A stretch of DNA of 47,975 nt from a virus (IMGVR_UViG_3300008267_000079:1-47975), one strand, 5' to 3'. Positions 7,443 through 18,038 are shown, counted from the stretch's first letter. Made by a program: numbers and translations. The notes: generated by a model from the letters alone, not told the origin.

Positions 7443-9272
7443 GTGGGAACTACAGATGATATAAAGCAGCTTGGTGAAGCATCAGCTAAAACGGCAGATG
7501 GGGTAAAACAAGCTACATCATTTATTGGAAGTTTAAACCAGGCAGTCGAAACTTTGGGCAAAGGACTTTCCAATGGAACGACTGGCTTTGAGGATTTGAC
7601 ATCTGCTGCGGCACAAATGTCTGATTCTATTGGAAAAGCAGGCATGGTATCCGGCAGTCTATTGGCCATGCTTCCAGGGTTACAGGGTGTTGGTGGTGGA
7701 GTGGCTGCCGCTTTCTCTGCCTTTGCAGAAATTACTAAGGGATTATCAGTAGTTCTCGGACAAACAACAAAAGATGCAATTAATCTTGGAGATTCATTTT
7801 CAAAACCGGTTAGAGATCTTGATAGAAGCATGTTGGATCTAACCAAGTCCTTTGGAATGGGAATTGATGCAGCTAGAGCTATGACTGACTCAATTCCAGA
7901 GCAGGCTCTTACTGATTTTTCAAGGGCCGCTAGTGTCTCTACAGGAGAATTGAGAGGCTTCCTGGCTTCTACAAAAGGTCTAAATTTAACAATGGATACT
8001 TTGACCCAAAAAGTATCCACAGCATATGGTAACCTAGATTTATATACTGTAGCAACAGTTCAGGCTAGTGCTGCTGGCATTACAACTTCTGAGTCGGCTA
8101 GATTGCTAGAGACAGCTATCTCTAAACAGGGAATGTCTGCTGAGATGGCAACTGAGGTTATGGCTGGATTTTCACAGGTGGCTAATGAGACTGGAATTTC
8201 TTTTAGCACAGTAGCCAATACACTAAATTCTGCAGTTAATCAGTTTAATAAACTTGGAATGTCGGCAGATTTTGGTAGACCAATTTTAGAAAATTTTGCC
8301 AAAACAGTCAAAGATGTCGGATTAGGCATTGATGTTGCCACAGATTCTACTCAATCATTGGTTTCAGCTCTTGGCGGTCTATCAGACAACTATGGTCTAG
8401 CTTATCTTACACAGATAAGAGGAGGAGGTGGAGCGACCTCTGGCGGTGTTTTGGGTACTTCCATTGAGATGAGACAGAGCATGAGAGAGGCGGAAGCCAC
8501 TGGTGATCAAGGATCTATGGCAATTGAGATGGCAAAACAGCTAAAGGACACTATTGCCTCCATGACTGGTGGCAACATTATTACCTTGGAGCAGGCTGCT
8601 AGCTCTCCGGATCTTCAGTCTCAATTTTATATGCAAGGACAAATGCTGTCTCAATATGGCATCAGAGATACTGCAACTCAAGATGCTGTATTAGACTTGT
8701 TATCAAAAATAGATGAAGCTGGTGCCATGGGTGATTCGCAAGGTCAGGAAGAGCTAGCAAAACAATTATCCATGGAAATAGAAAGTAGAGATGCTACTTT
8801 AGATGAGATGCAAAAACTAAATACTGCAATTGGTTCATTAACAGCAGAGATGTTTACTTCTAATAGAAACTTTGGGGAGTACATGAGGGAGTTTGCTGCA
8901 GCTGGTGCCAAACTAGCAGAAAGAGGTGCTGAAAAGGTTGTTACAGAAGGTGGCGATGCCATTAAAAGTACAGGTCTCTCTAGAGAAGATGCTATCCAGC
9001 AACGTGATATCTTGTATGATGCTCTTGCCAAATTTGTTAGCTCACTTGGAGGTAAACCAATACCGGCAGATGCCAATATAGATGGAATATCTCCAGGCAA
9101 TGATTCCGGTAAAATTTCTTCTTTAACAGAGTCATTTAAAGAAGCTCTATATGAAGTCTTTAAAGGTCAACAGGTTGTCAAAATTGAGCTCGGACCAAAC
9201 GCTAGTAGACTGGTAGAGATATCTGGCAGTGAGGCCCCAACTCTTAACTCCGGAAATGGTAGCGGACCATAA
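7443..9272 (+). CDS. Tail tape measure protein
   Basis: This 609-residue, mostly helical protein sets tail length and occupies the tube lumen before DNA ejection. The start is GTG, preceded by TAGGAG. The N-terminal part is helical and Ser/Gly/Ala-rich. Residues about 68-107 (MVSGSLLAMLPGLQGVGGG, then VAAAFSAFAEITKG) form a hydrophobic stretch of the sort found in tape measures and thought to aid membrane passage. A Gly-rich break (RGGGGATSGGVLG) occurs near residue 328. At about 0.15 nm per residue it predicts a tail of about 90 nm, similar to T4 (gp29, 590 residues). Position directly after the frameshifted chaperones makes the assignment firm. Confidence 0.88.
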   Translation: MGTTDDIKQLGEASAKTADGVKQATSFIGSLNQAVETLGKGLSNGTTGFEDLTSAAAQMSDSIGKAGMVSGSLLAMLPGLQGVGGGVAAAFSAFAEITKGLSVVLGQTTKDAINLGDSFSKPVRDLDRSMLDLTKSFGMGIDAARAMTDSIPEQALTDFSRAASVSTGELRGFLASTKGLNLTMDTLTQKVSTAYGNLDLYTVATVQASAAGITTSESARLLETAISKQGMSAEMATEVMAGFSQVANETGISFSTVANTLNSAVNQFNKLGMSADFGRPILENFAKTVKDVGLGIDVATDSTQSLVSALGGLSDNYGLAYLTQIRGGGGATSGGVLGTSIEMRQSMREAEATGDQGSMAIEMAKQLKDTIASMTGGNIITLEQAASSPDLQSQFYMQGQMLSQYGIRDTATQDAVLDLLSKIDEAGAMGDSQGQEELAKQLSMEIESRDATLDEMQKLNTAIGSLTAEMFTSNRNFGEYMREFAAAGAKLAERGAEKVVTEGGDAIKSTGLSREDAIQQRDILYDALAKFVSSLGGKPIPADANIDGISPGNDSGKISSLTESFKEALYEVFKGQQVVKIELGPNASRLVEISGSEAPTLNSGNGSGP

Positions 9273-9307
9273 TGTATGTAATTTATGGTAATAAAAGATA
9301 AATAATT

Positions 9308-10384
9308 ATGAAAACAAAAAGAGAAACAATTATATTTTATTTGCCACTTAGTATGGATTCTTTGACTAGAGATGTTTCTCCTGTATCTGGATTTCCATCT
9401 ACTTTTAACAATAATTCTCTACAGTTAAATGGGGCCCAAAACGGATCTCAAAAAACTGATGGAATTTATTGGGATAAAAAGAAGATGTATATTAATCCAA
9501 GCCAAATTAGAACTACAGAACAGAAAAATATCAAAGATACATTAACTAAGGGAGGATATTCTATTCAGTATTGGGGAGAAAATCTAACATCATTAGAGGT
9601 TAGCGGAACCACGGGATCTTCTGGAATTGAAGGCATCAATGTTCTATATTCTATTTATAGGCATGAACAATTGCACTTCCCAAAAATTTTAGAAGAAAGA
9701 GATAGGAGGTTAGCCCAAGAAGCAATAGATCAGTCAATAAATTCTGCACAACAGACTAGTGATGTAGACAATACATTAGAGGGTATTGGTCTAGGTTTAA
9801 CTTTTGCAGACGCCATTCTAACTGGTGGTGCAATTTCTAGTACGATTAACGGACTATCCAGTGCTGTTGGTGTTTTCTCAGACTTGGTTCAAAATGGTGG
9901 CTCAGATTATACACCGGCACTGGCTCCATCCATTCCAACTTTAGCGGCCTTTGCTACAAATATCCAGATGTATCATGACGGAGTTTTTTATAGAGGGTAT
10001 TTTACTTCATTTGGATTTAATGAAAGTGGTGAATCTCCAGGTCTTTTTGACTACAATTTTTCATTTAAAGTTACTAGAAAATATGGAGAGAGAAACAATT
10101 TTATGCCATGGCACAGAAATCCGCTAGATGCAAATGGCAAGACTGAGAAGTCACAGGGACCAATTGTTTCAAAGGGTACCTACCCTGGTGTAAACAGGCT
10201 TTCCTTTCCACTAGAGCCAACAGAAGGTGAGGAGGCCTGGCAACAAAATGACTACGATAATTTCTATAGAGATGAGAATTCAGGAACATTTGTTGGAACA
10301 AGAGAGCAGAAATCTAGATTTCTAGATCCAGAATCTGCAGTAGTAAATAAATCTATTTCTAGAAGAAAACTTATTACAGGATAA
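9308..10384 (+). CDS. Tail/baseplate protein after the tape measure
   Basis: This is a 358-residue protein between tape measure and hub. In contractile tails this position usually holds a tube-initiator or hub-adaptor protein. The C-terminal part has GVFYRGYFTSFGFNESGESP followed by GLFDYNFSFKVTRKYG. This pattern (a short strand, an aromatic turn, then a long strand ending in Thr-Arg-Lys-Tyr) recalls the tube-like domain of CIS tube/adaptor proteins; no LysM domain is seen. The middle (GLGLTFADAILTGGAIS) is Gly/Ala-rich and weakly hydrophobic. No ribosome binding site precedes the ATG at 9308. A second in-frame ATG lies at 9353, so the first 15 residues are uncertain. Confidence 0.45.
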   Translation: MKTKRETIIFYLPLSMDSLTRDVSPVSGFPSTFNNNSLQLNGAQNGSQKTDGIYWDKKKMYINPSQIRTTEQKNIKDTLTKGGYSIQYWGENLTSLEVSGTTGSSGIEGINVLYSIYRHEQLHFPKILEERDRRLAQEAIDQSINSAQQTSDVDNTLEGIGLGLTFADAILTGGAISSTINGLSSAVGVFSDLVQNGGSDYTPALAPSIPTLAAFATNIQMYHDGVFYRGYFTSFGFNESGESPGLFDYNFSFKVTRKYGERNNFMPWHRNPLDANGKTEKSQGPIVSKGTYPGVNRLSFPLEPTEGEEAWQQNDYDNFYRDENSGTFVGTREQKSRFLDPESAVVNKSISRRKLITG

Positions 10385-10385
10385 G

Positions 10386-10391
10386 TATAAT
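10386..10391 (+). promoter_or_regulatory. Candidate -10 element of a leaderless hub mRNA
   Basis: TATAAT lies one base after the preceding stop codon and exactly 6 nt before the ATG at 10398. With standard spacing the A of the ATG would be the first transcribed base. No ribosome binding site is present. The same TATAAT-N6-ATG arrangement occurs at 46536. Confidence 0.5.
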
Positions 10392-10397
10392 CCTGCC

Positions 10398-13300
10398 ATG
10401 AGTTTTAATGAATTATTAAGAAAAACTGCTCAAACTTTGCAAAGAGTTAGAAAAGATATTACTACTGGAAATCCAGTTTATATTTCTGGACCTGGATTGG
10501 TTGAGACAGGTGTATCATTATATCTAGAAGATAATATTTTAAAGTCTTCTAGTCCAAAGTTTAGAAATATCACCTCTATGTCTCCAGAGGCTGTTATTTT
10601 GGTTAAAAAGAAAGCATTTTCTACTTTTTCATCAGCTAATGATATTAGATATATGGAAAAAACTGAGAGGATGTTACTTAGAGCTACAAAAGCTCTTTTT
10701 GCCTATAAGGTACAGCAGATTAGAGCTTATGAGAGCTTAACTAAATTTGAAAAATTTTATACTAAAACTGGAACATATAGTCTCAATCTGCTTTCATCTA
10801 TGATGAAGCAAAGTTCTTTTTTAACATCTAATCCAAATTCTTTTAGTTCTCAGTTTTTAACAAAATTAAATTATAAAAATGCAGATGATTATGCCAATTC
10901 TAAGTTAGAAGAATGGCTAAAACAACCTGTAAATAATTCTGATGAAGCAACCTCTCTAGTCTCTTCTGACTTGAAAGTAAGTAAAGATGGTTTTTTAAAA
11001 AAAGAAACATCTTATGTACAAACTAATAAAGATTTTATTTCTTCATTATCTTCTTTTCAGGCTAGGGAAATATTAAATTTTAAGTTAGATTATTTTAAAT
11101 CAGAATATAATTCAGAAGTAAAATCAGGAGTTTATGATCCATTTTCATCAAATGGATCTAGTCAATATTTTTCATCACTAGCAGACTATTATAGCTACTC
11201 TACTACTGGCGATGGAAGAACTTCTGAAATTATAGATTTAATAAAAAGAAATGCCTTTTCCCAGGATGCTAATTTAACAACCTGGATAGTTGATCCGAAT
11301 AGTATAGATCATTACCTAACAGGTCCAGGTACTGGGGTTATTGAGATCACTAATTTTACTGACTTTTCTTGTGATACTAGTACCAATCCAAGCCCATCTT
11401 CTGGTAATTTTACACTAGAGTTTCCTTATGGAATTGGTAGGATTACAGATGATGATATAGAGATAGCCATAGAAGAAGCACTGAGAGGAACCCTTGGGTT
11501 GTTTTCTGATCTTGCATCTAATGGAATTATGTCTTCTGCTAACGGCATTACAAAGCCAATAGCTGATGGTATTACCTTAATTGGGGCCGGAACACTACTA
11601 AGTGGATCAGATGCGCTAGATTCTTCTATTGATATAGACTATATTAGAAGATCTTTAAGGGTTTTTTATCTAGGAAAACCAATCGTTAATCCATCAGATT
11701 ATGTTCACTTTTTTATTAGAGGTAATAGATTCAGACAGTCACATAAAGGCGCAGAAGACGATCTTCTAACTGATGAGACAGAATATTCTATTAGTGAAAA
11801 TGTTTTTAAAGCAGAATATCAGCTCTATACCAATCAACAGATTTCCTATGAAGATTATAAGGCTTTAAGAAAAGAGCAAGATAATTCATTGGGTATGATA
11901 CAAGTATTCTGTGGTTGTGTTGATTCTTCCTCAGAATCTTATTCTAATGGAGCCTCATCTCTTAGGGTCTCTATAAGAGATAATATGAATTGGCTATCTT
12001 GGAGTAGAATTCCATCTGAGCCAATTCTTTCAGATGTTAGCGGCATTCTTGAGGATCCATTAACACCATATAAATTAAAGGTAACAGATACATATAGCGT
12101 AGATTATGAAAATATAGAATTATTAGATGAAAATAGAAACTTATTGGATTCAAAACTGCTATCTTACAGTAGCGGTTTATTAGCAGGTAGCAATGCTAGT
12201 TCTGCTAATATTTATCAGGGACAGTTTAATGGCATTGGATCTTTGGATGGACAGAAAATCATGCAACACGCAGATGGATTTGTCTATCGGTGGAAGACCG
12301 GCATTATTTCTGCTACAGCCAACTTCAACACCATCGGTGGAAAAAGCTCTGCAGAACTAGCTCAGTATACACAATACTATGCTCCAAGTGCTGTTAAAAA
12401 TCCAGTAAACAACTTAGACGTGGCCAATATTATTTCCACATTAGTTGCCGGAGAACCATACAATTTACTTAGATTTATAGAGCAGTCATTTGAGGCTGGA
12501 AATAAATCTTCAAGATTTACAGCAACACTTGGTTCAAATGATCCTTTAACTGGATATTTAGATTCAATTAGAAAGCAAAATAAAATTTATGGAAATTTTA
12601 AACCATATAGACTTTTCACTCAAAATTCAGCAACTTTAGAGATATTATCTTTACAGGGTAAGAAGCAAGAGTTAAATAATGAGATAAAAATTTTATCTAG
12701 TAGAAAGGCTAAGCTAAATGAACAGATTTTAAAATTAAAACAAAATAATCTTTCCTCTTCAATTATTTTGGCACTTAAAGCAGAAGTTGATTCCATCAAC
12801 GCTTCTTTGTCTTCTAGGCTTGGAGATGCACTTGAAGTTAATAATTCTATAAATTCTGCAGAGCAATTATCATCAAGTTCTTTGTTTGGAGCTCTATTTG
12901 ATTCTCAAAATTCTCCTCCACTATTCCTAGGATCAACCAAGGATGAACATGAAGAGATAGTTAGAACTATGTCAAAAGTTGGAGCAATGAGAAGAATAGA
13001 AGATGTAAGATTGAATAGAGATAATAACTTTTTAATTATCTCAGATCAATACGATACAGCAGATATTAGACCATTTATTTTGGGCATGAATAATTCACAA
13101 TATAAAAAATTTGATGGAGAATACGAGGGCATTTACGAGCTATGTGTTTCTGCCGCTAAAAATATTCATATGGAATTTTTCTGCAATTCGCAGGGACACA
13201 TAGAATTGAGACCACCACAGTGGAACAAGACACCATTAACCCTGCTTAGAGATCTAGTAAGGTACAAGAAGATTACTGGAAAAGATATTATTCCAGATTT

Positions 13301-15620
13301 TATTACCTCTTCACTTAAAACAAGAGAAAAAGCCTTATATGAAAATATCTACTATTCAAATGTTAGAATAGTTTTGATCGCCCTACTCTTAGGCAGATTC
13401 CCAGATTCTAGCTTAATACCAGGTCTAAAATATGCAGCCTCAACAGAATATCTAGTAGATTCCACAAAAGTTACTGATAGTTCTTTGTCTTTTTTTGGAG
13501 TAAACTTCTCAGAGGGTGAGGCTCCAACTGCCAATATCACATCTAATAACTATACCTTGAATGAATCTACTGGATTTAAGTTTGATAGTATCGCAAGCCA
13601 AAGAAGCCTATCCAATAATCTTGGAGGAGGTATCTCTCTGAATGTATCCTTGGCAGATGACGTGAGGATTATGGATGGAAATACTGACACCCTTTTGGGG
13701 GAATTTGATGCCATAACTGCTGCCTCACAAACCTTGGTAGAAGATCTTCAAAATTCAGTATATGGATATGGAAATCCAGCCGCACAAAGTATTGCCACTA
13801 CAAGTAATCTTAATAAAATTAGAGATGAATTTAAAAAATTAACTGGCAGAGATCCAGCAGCTGGACTTTTTGCAAAAGATAAATTTGAAGAAAAAGACAT
13901 TATTTTCTCTCAAGCCGCTTCCGCCGAAGGTCAGGCATCAGAAGATCAGAATATAAGTGTTACTGGTAAGATAAATAAGTTAATTAGAGAGCTAGAGGTA
14001 ACACTTTCTAGCAGAGATTCTTACGTCAGATTGTTAAAATCAAGCTTGCAAAGAAAGCAAGAGCTTGAAGAGGCTATTGGCATACTTACCAACGAAAATA
14101 ATACCTTAGGTGTTCAAGAAGATACTGTTCAGGGCACCTCTGGTCTTTCAAATATTCTGAATGGTGCTCAAGAGGTTTTAGAGAGGACCTCTGATGTAAT
14201 ACAGACCACCATAGATGTCATTACAGGTGATACCTATAGGTCTACACCATTTGATTATCTTGTTGAAGACGATACAATTAATACTCTAGGCTATGGATCT
14301 GGGAAAAGATTTGTCATTTATGATGATCAAATCATTACTGCCAATTTTATGGAAAATCCACCAAATTTTACCAGATGCGATGTTGTTGGTGATACACCAT
14401 TAAACTTAACCGGGGAAGTTGCCAGCCAAACCGATGGAAAGTTGCTATGGGCTGGTGCAACAGATTTTGATCTCTGGAGGCAATATGGATACAAGGTTGA
14501 AACTTTAAATGTTCCATTTATCACAGACTCAGAGACAATGGGCAAACCATTTGCAATTTTAGAGCTCATTATTGCTGGAGCAGAAATAAACTCTGCAAAT
14601 TTATCTATAGTTGGAAATGAATTTTATCAGCCAGGAGATACAGTATATATTCCTTCTAAAAATTTATTATACTATGTCTCATCTGTTAGCCACAGCTTTA
14701 GCTATTCATCTGGAGATTTTACAACATCACTTACTCTTAAATACGGAAGACCTCCAGGAGTTTACCTGCCCAGTCCAATGGATATCTTTGGTCAGCAAAC
14801 ACTTGGAAAAACAGATACTCCATTCCTAACCTACCGTTCTAGCAGATCTGATGATAATTATATTCCATTATCACCAGAGTGTGTACTGATTATTCCTCAA
14901 AGCATTGGAGATGGTACCAATCCAAATCCAGAGGTAGATCTCCTAGCATATGGTGATAATAACTCTAGGTTTACCCAGATGATGTCGCAGTTATCTACAG
15001 GATACCTATCTGGAGAGAGGTATTTATTATTAAGGGCATTTATTAAATTTGAGGGAGATCAAGAAAATACAGTTTATGCCACAAAAGCACTTAATGTTGT
15101 TAGATCAATTTTCCAAAATCCCATCCAAGTTTCTACTACAAATGCTAACGGCATTTCTAATTTAAATGTGAATTTAAACGGTATTTTTGGAAGTGATGTA
15201 GATAACTTCTCAGTTTCTAATAGATATACCTCTCAGCCGATGTCCCTTCCTAATTCTAGGATAGCCTATCCTATTCCTGCAGATAAGATCATTGAGCAAA
15301 TATCTGCCATCAATAAAGGATCGGAGGGCGATGCTTCTTTTGGTGGTGCAGGCTCTGCATCAGAAGCTGTTACCAATGGCTCATCAGTTGGCAAAATAGT
15401 TTGTTTAGACAGAAGGATAATAGGAGCATTAAATGCTCAAATTAATTTAGGCACAAACGGAACATCTGATTCCATCTATGACATCTTTCCGAAGGATGGT
15501 CCCAGGCAAAAGTCTTGGATAGATATTCGTGATAATCTAGACAAATGGCTTACACCAGAGTATACTATTATAGAAGTAGGCATCGTTACAATTCCTGCAA
15601 AGATTATTCCAAAGGGATAA
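10398..15620 (+). CDS. Giant baseplate hub protein (gp27/gpD-like)
   Basis: The hub joins the tube to the central spike. Three segments match the hub family. Residues about 499-538 (MIQVFCGCVDSSSES, then SLRVSIRDNMNWLSWSRI) follow the hub pattern in which a beta strand leads to a conserved Asp and Trp. Residues 907-947 read YELCVSAAKNIHMEFFCN, then SQGHIELRPPQWNKTPL. Residues about 1406-1457 (FYQPGDTVYIPSKNLLYYVS, then SLTLKYGRPPG) form the C-terminal hub barrel. At 1740 residues it is more than four times T4 gp27 (391). Residues 746-806 form a coiled coil (KKQELNNEIKILSSRKAKLN) inserted between the two halves. The N-terminal 300 residues are Ser-rich and unassigned. The start overlaps a putative leaderless promoter. 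Spike gene follows after 3 bp. Confidence 0.75.
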   Translation: MSFNELLRKTAQTLQRVRKDITTGNPVYISGPGLVETGVSLYLEDNILKSSSPKFRNITSMSPEAVILVKKKAFSTFSSANDIRYMEKTERMLLRATKALFAYKVQQIRAYESLTKFEKFYTKTGTYSLNLLSSMMKQSSFLTSNPNSFSSQFLTKLNYKNADDYANSKLEEWLKQPVNNSDEATSLVSSDLKVSKDGFLKKETSYVQTNKDFISSLSSFQAREILNFKLDYFKSEYNSEVKSGVYDPFSSNGSSQYFSSLADYYSYSTTGDGRTSEIIDLIKRNAFSQDANLTTWIVDPNSIDHYLTGPGTGVIEITNFTDFSCDTSTNPSPSSGNFTLEFPYGIGRITDDDIEIAIEEALRGTLGLFSDLASNGIMSSANGITKPIADGITLIGAGTLLSGSDALDSSIDIDYIRRSLRVFYLGKPIVNPSDYVHFFIRGNRFRQSHKGAEDDLLTDETEYSISENVFKAEYQLYTNQQISYEDYKALRKEQDNSLGMIQVFCGCVDSSSESYSNGASSLRVSIRDNMNWLSWSRIPSEPILSDVSGILEDPLTPYKLKVTDTYSVDYENIELLDENRNLLDSKLLSYSSGLLAGSNASSANIYQGQFNGIGSLDGQKIMQHADGFVYRWKTGIISATANFNTIGGKSSAELAQYTQYYAPSAVKNPVNNLDVANIISTLVAGEPYNLLRFIEQSFEAGNKSSRFTATLGSNDPLTGYLDSIRKQNKIYGNFKPYRLFTQNSATLEILSLQGKKQELNNEIKILSSRKAKLNEQILKLKQNNLSSSIILALKAEVDSINASLSSRLGDALEVNNSINSAEQLSSSSLFGALFDSQNSPPLFLGSTKDEHEEIVRTMSKVGAMRRIEDVRLNRDNNFLIISDQYDTADIRPFILGMNNSQYKKFDGEYEGIYELCVSAAKNIHMEFFCNSQGHIELRPPQWNKTPLTLLRDLVRYKKITGKDIIPDFITSSLKTREKALYENIYYSNVRIVLIALLLGRFPDSSLIPGLKYAASTEYLVDSTKVTDSSLSFFGVNFSEGEAPTANITSNNYTLNESTGFKFDSIASQRSLSNNLGGGISLNVSLADDVRIMDGNTDTLLGEFDAITAASQTLVEDLQNSVYGYGNPAAQSIATTSNLNKIRDEFKKLTGRDPAAGLFAKDKFEEKDIIFSQAASAEGQASEDQNISVTGKINKLIRELEVTLSSRDSYVRLLKSSLQRKQELEEAIGILTNENNTLGVQEDTVQGTSGLSNILNGAQEVLERTSDVIQTTIDVITGDTYRSTPFDYLVEDDTINTLGYGSGKRFVIYDDQIITANFMENPPNFTRCDVVGDTPLNLTGEVASQTDGKLLWAGATDFDLWRQYGYKVETLNVPFITDSETMGKPFAILELIIAGAEINSANLSIVGNEFYQPGDTVYIPSKNLLYYVSSVSHSFSYSSGDFTTSLTLKYGRPPGVYLPSPMDIFGQQTLGKTDTPFLTYRSSRSDDNYIPLSPECVLIIPQSIGDGTNPNPEVDLLAYGDNNSRFTQMMSQLSTGYLSGERYLLLRAFIKFEGDQENTVYATKALNVVRSIFQNPIQVSTTNANGISNLNVNLNGIFGSDVDNFSVSNRYTSQPMSLPNSRIAYPIPADKIIEQISAINKGSEGDASFGGAGSASEAVTNGSSVGKIVCLDRRIIGALNAQINLGTNGTSDSIYDIFPKDGPRQKSWIDIRDNLDKWLTPEYTIIEVGIVTIPAKIIPKG

Positions 15621-15623
15621 CAG

Positions 15624-18038
15624 ATGGATATTTTAGATGTAATTATAAGTAATGTTAGGCGTGCTCTTTTTGAAGAGCACACTACCATGATTCCTCAAGA
15701 AATAATTATAAAAGAAGTTGCTAAAAATGGAACTATTGTTGCAAAGCATACTTCAGCTCCAAGCGAAGTTCTTGATACAGAATTAGGGTCAATAACTGGC
15801 GGTCAATTTGGATGCTTTGTAAAGCCATTACCAGGATCTAAGGGTATAGCCATCCAGGTTTATCCTGGAAGTACTAATCACACCCAGGTTATTAAGACTA
15901 TCTACAATCCCGCCCAGCAAGAGCATGACGGTATCTCCAATCCAGTCTCAGATACCGAGCAGGGAGTCATGCTTGACGGAAATTATGATATTAACCCAGG
16001 AGATATTCTACTAAGAAGTATTGCTAATCAAAAAATTTCTCTAAACTCCTATGGTGGTCAGGGTGGCTCTATTCAGATTATGGAGAATAATGGCAATGGT
16101 ATTTCTATAGAAACTTTAAATGCCTCAACTTTAATTAATTTTGTATCACATTATTCTCAACATATTTCTGCAGCATCTAGATCTTTTTCTGGAGAATATC
16201 ATAAGAGAACAAATGAAGCAAGTTATACAAAATCAAGTTCTGATATGTATGCTGTAACTAGACCAGATGTTTCAAGTAAAGATAAGGTTGGCTTATTTTT
16301 TCCAGGATCGGCTTATGATGCTGAAATTTTAAAAAATCCAAGAAATGTTCCGCTTACCTTTTATAAAAAAATAATAAATCAAGTAAGTGAAAAAGTTAAG
16401 TTTATTGGATTTGAAAATGAAAAACAATTATTAAACTTATCTAATAAACCAGAGACTGCTTATGATGAAATAGAAAATGCTAGATATAATGAAAGTAGGG
16501 GTTTATATAATCTTTTTTATATGGCACCAGATCAATTGCTGCAAGTTATTTCTGGAAACTTGTTATCAGAAAGCAATAATTATAATCCAATTAATATTAA
16601 TTATGGCGTAACATTATTTAATGATTTGAAAAGCCCAAGAGATGCTTTTCAGGTAAAAGAAGAGAATAATCCATCTTTTACTAGAATTAAAAATAATTTT
16701 AAAAGAGGAATTGGATATCATTTTCAACTTAACACTCATGATAATATTAAAGAAGATTTTATTTCTCCAAAAAATACCAGAGTCATCTTGGACAAGGAGG
16801 GCATTTTAAAAGTTAATATTCCAAAGTCTTCCAGAAATGGAAATATTATGTATGTAGATAATACATCATTTATTAAAGACTCCGAGACTATCTCAAAAAT
16901 TGTTAACGGCTTTTCTCAGCCAAGCTCTGAGGATAAGATTCCAGTAACCTTAAGAGATAATGAAGGTGCTATATTGCTTCCATCTTTGGCCGATCCAGCA
17001 TATTTAGCCATGAGTGTTAGGGGAAAAAATAACGTTAGATATTCTGGAATTGAGTTTTCAAATTCAAACGGCTATTTTGGAGAATCAGGTGGTAATAATT
17101 TAAAAATCAGAGTTAATACAACAAAGTATCATAACATGTATTATGCCTGTGAAATGTTGCTCGCTAATTACATTTCTGAAATTAGCCCTCCACCTAGGGT
17201 TGCTGATATCTTACACGATATTGCTACCATTAATATGGCAGTTAATGAGACATTTGAAAAAGATAGCGCTAGATTTGCAGCCTCTCTTGCCAACCCTAGC
17301 AAGAAGGAATATCAAAAAGCATATGGTACTGTTTTGGTTACACCACAGGATCCCATAATTAATCCAGGAGGATCATCAGTTTTTGCAGGAAAGTTTATTG
17401 AAAATCGACCTAGCTATTCAAACGATGATCTAAGTCAAAATCCATCAGCGCCATCTTATAGCGGTGTCAGCTCAAATATAAATTTAGAAGGCTCTCTTGA
17501 GGCGTCTATTGGTAAAGATGATGCCGATGGTAAAAGCATTACACTTGACACAGAGGGTGGTGCCGTTATGTGGTTTGGTAAGGATAACAACAATAGAAGT
17601 TTATCCGTACAAACTGATGGACACGCCATGTTTAATATAGGCGGTCACTCTGGCAAGGGTGAATTTAACCCAGGAAGATTAGATTTAAGGGTAAACCTAA
17701 CAAATAAGGGCTTACTAGGTGATTCTGATCCCAATCCACCAGAAACCGATTCTGATTTTGTTATCTCAATTAGTGAAAAAGGTATTGTAATCTCTGGAAT
17801 GAAGGCTGATATTCCAATGTTAATAAATAATTCTGGACAAATAACATTGCAGTCCAAGAGCGGCATCTTATTAAATGGTGGTATGGGTGGGGTTAAAGTT
17901 GTTGAGAAAAGCAGAGTAATTAAAGATGTTGGGGTTCCACAGTCTACTACAGCTAATTCTTATGTCACTGGAGAAACCGCAAACGTTGAAAGTATAGAAA
18001 CTCTCTTTAAAGAAATTTCAGAACTAAAACTTGCATAG
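15624..18038 (+). CDS. Putative central spike protein (gp5/gpV-like position)
   Basis: The gene starts 3 bp after the hub, where the spike is normally encoded. Residues about 28-95 (GTIVAKHTSAPSEVL, QFGCFVKPLPGSKGIAIQ) could form the OB-fold that seats the spike on the hub. The C-terminal part has strand repeats: GKSITLDTEGGAVMWFG and RSLSVQTDGHAMFNIGG at about 633-675, then ISEKGIVISGMKADIPMLI and QITLQSKSGILLNGGMGG at about 716-758. These resemble the triple-stranded beta helix of VgrG/gp5 spikes. No lysozyme domain is seen, unlike T4 gp5. The middle 150-550 is unassigned. AAGGGA upstream is a modest ribosome binding site overlapping the hub stop. At 804 residues it is larger than T4 gp5 (575). 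Confidence 0.55.
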   Translation: MDILDVIISNVRRALFEEHTTMIPQEIIIKEVAKNGTIVAKHTSAPSEVLDTELGSITGGQFGCFVKPLPGSKGIAIQVYPGSTNHTQVIKTIYNPAQQEHDGISNPVSDTEQGVMLDGNYDINPGDILLRSIANQKISLNSYGGQGGSIQIMENNGNGISIETLNASTLINFVSHYSQHISAASRSFSGEYHKRTNEASYTKSSSDMYAVTRPDVSSKDKVGLFFPGSAYDAEILKNPRNVPLTFYKKIINQVSEKVKFIGFENEKQLLNLSNKPETAYDEIENARYNESRGLYNLFYMAPDQLLQVISGNLLSESNNYNPININYGVTLFNDLKSPRDAFQVKEENNPSFTRIKNNFKRGIGYHFQLNTHDNIKEDFISPKNTRVILDKEGILKVNIPKSSRNGNIMYVDNTSFIKDSETISKIVNGFSQPSSEDKIPVTLRDNEGAILLPSLADPAYLAMSVRGKNNVRYSGIEFSNSNGYFGESGGNNLKIRVNTTKYHNMYYACEMLLANYISEISPPPRVADILHDIATINMAVNETFEKDSARFAASLANPSKKEYQKAYGTVLVTPQDPIINPGGSSVFAGKFIENRPSYSNDDLSQNPSAPSYSGVSSNINLEGSLEASIGKDDADGKSITLDTEGGAVMWFGKDNNNRSLSVQTDGHAMFNIGGHSGKGEFNPGRLDLRVNLTNKGLLGDSDPNPPETDSDFVISISEKGIVISGMKADIPMLINNSGQITLQSKSGILLNGGMGGVKVVEKSRVIKDVGVPQSTTANSYVTGETANVESIETLFKEISELKLA

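Noticed and set aside
7439-8020. 193-aa open frame on the - strand opposite the tape measure gene
   Set aside because: It mirrors the codon pattern of the tape measure gene, has no ribosome binding site or family pattern, and all supported genes are on the + strand.
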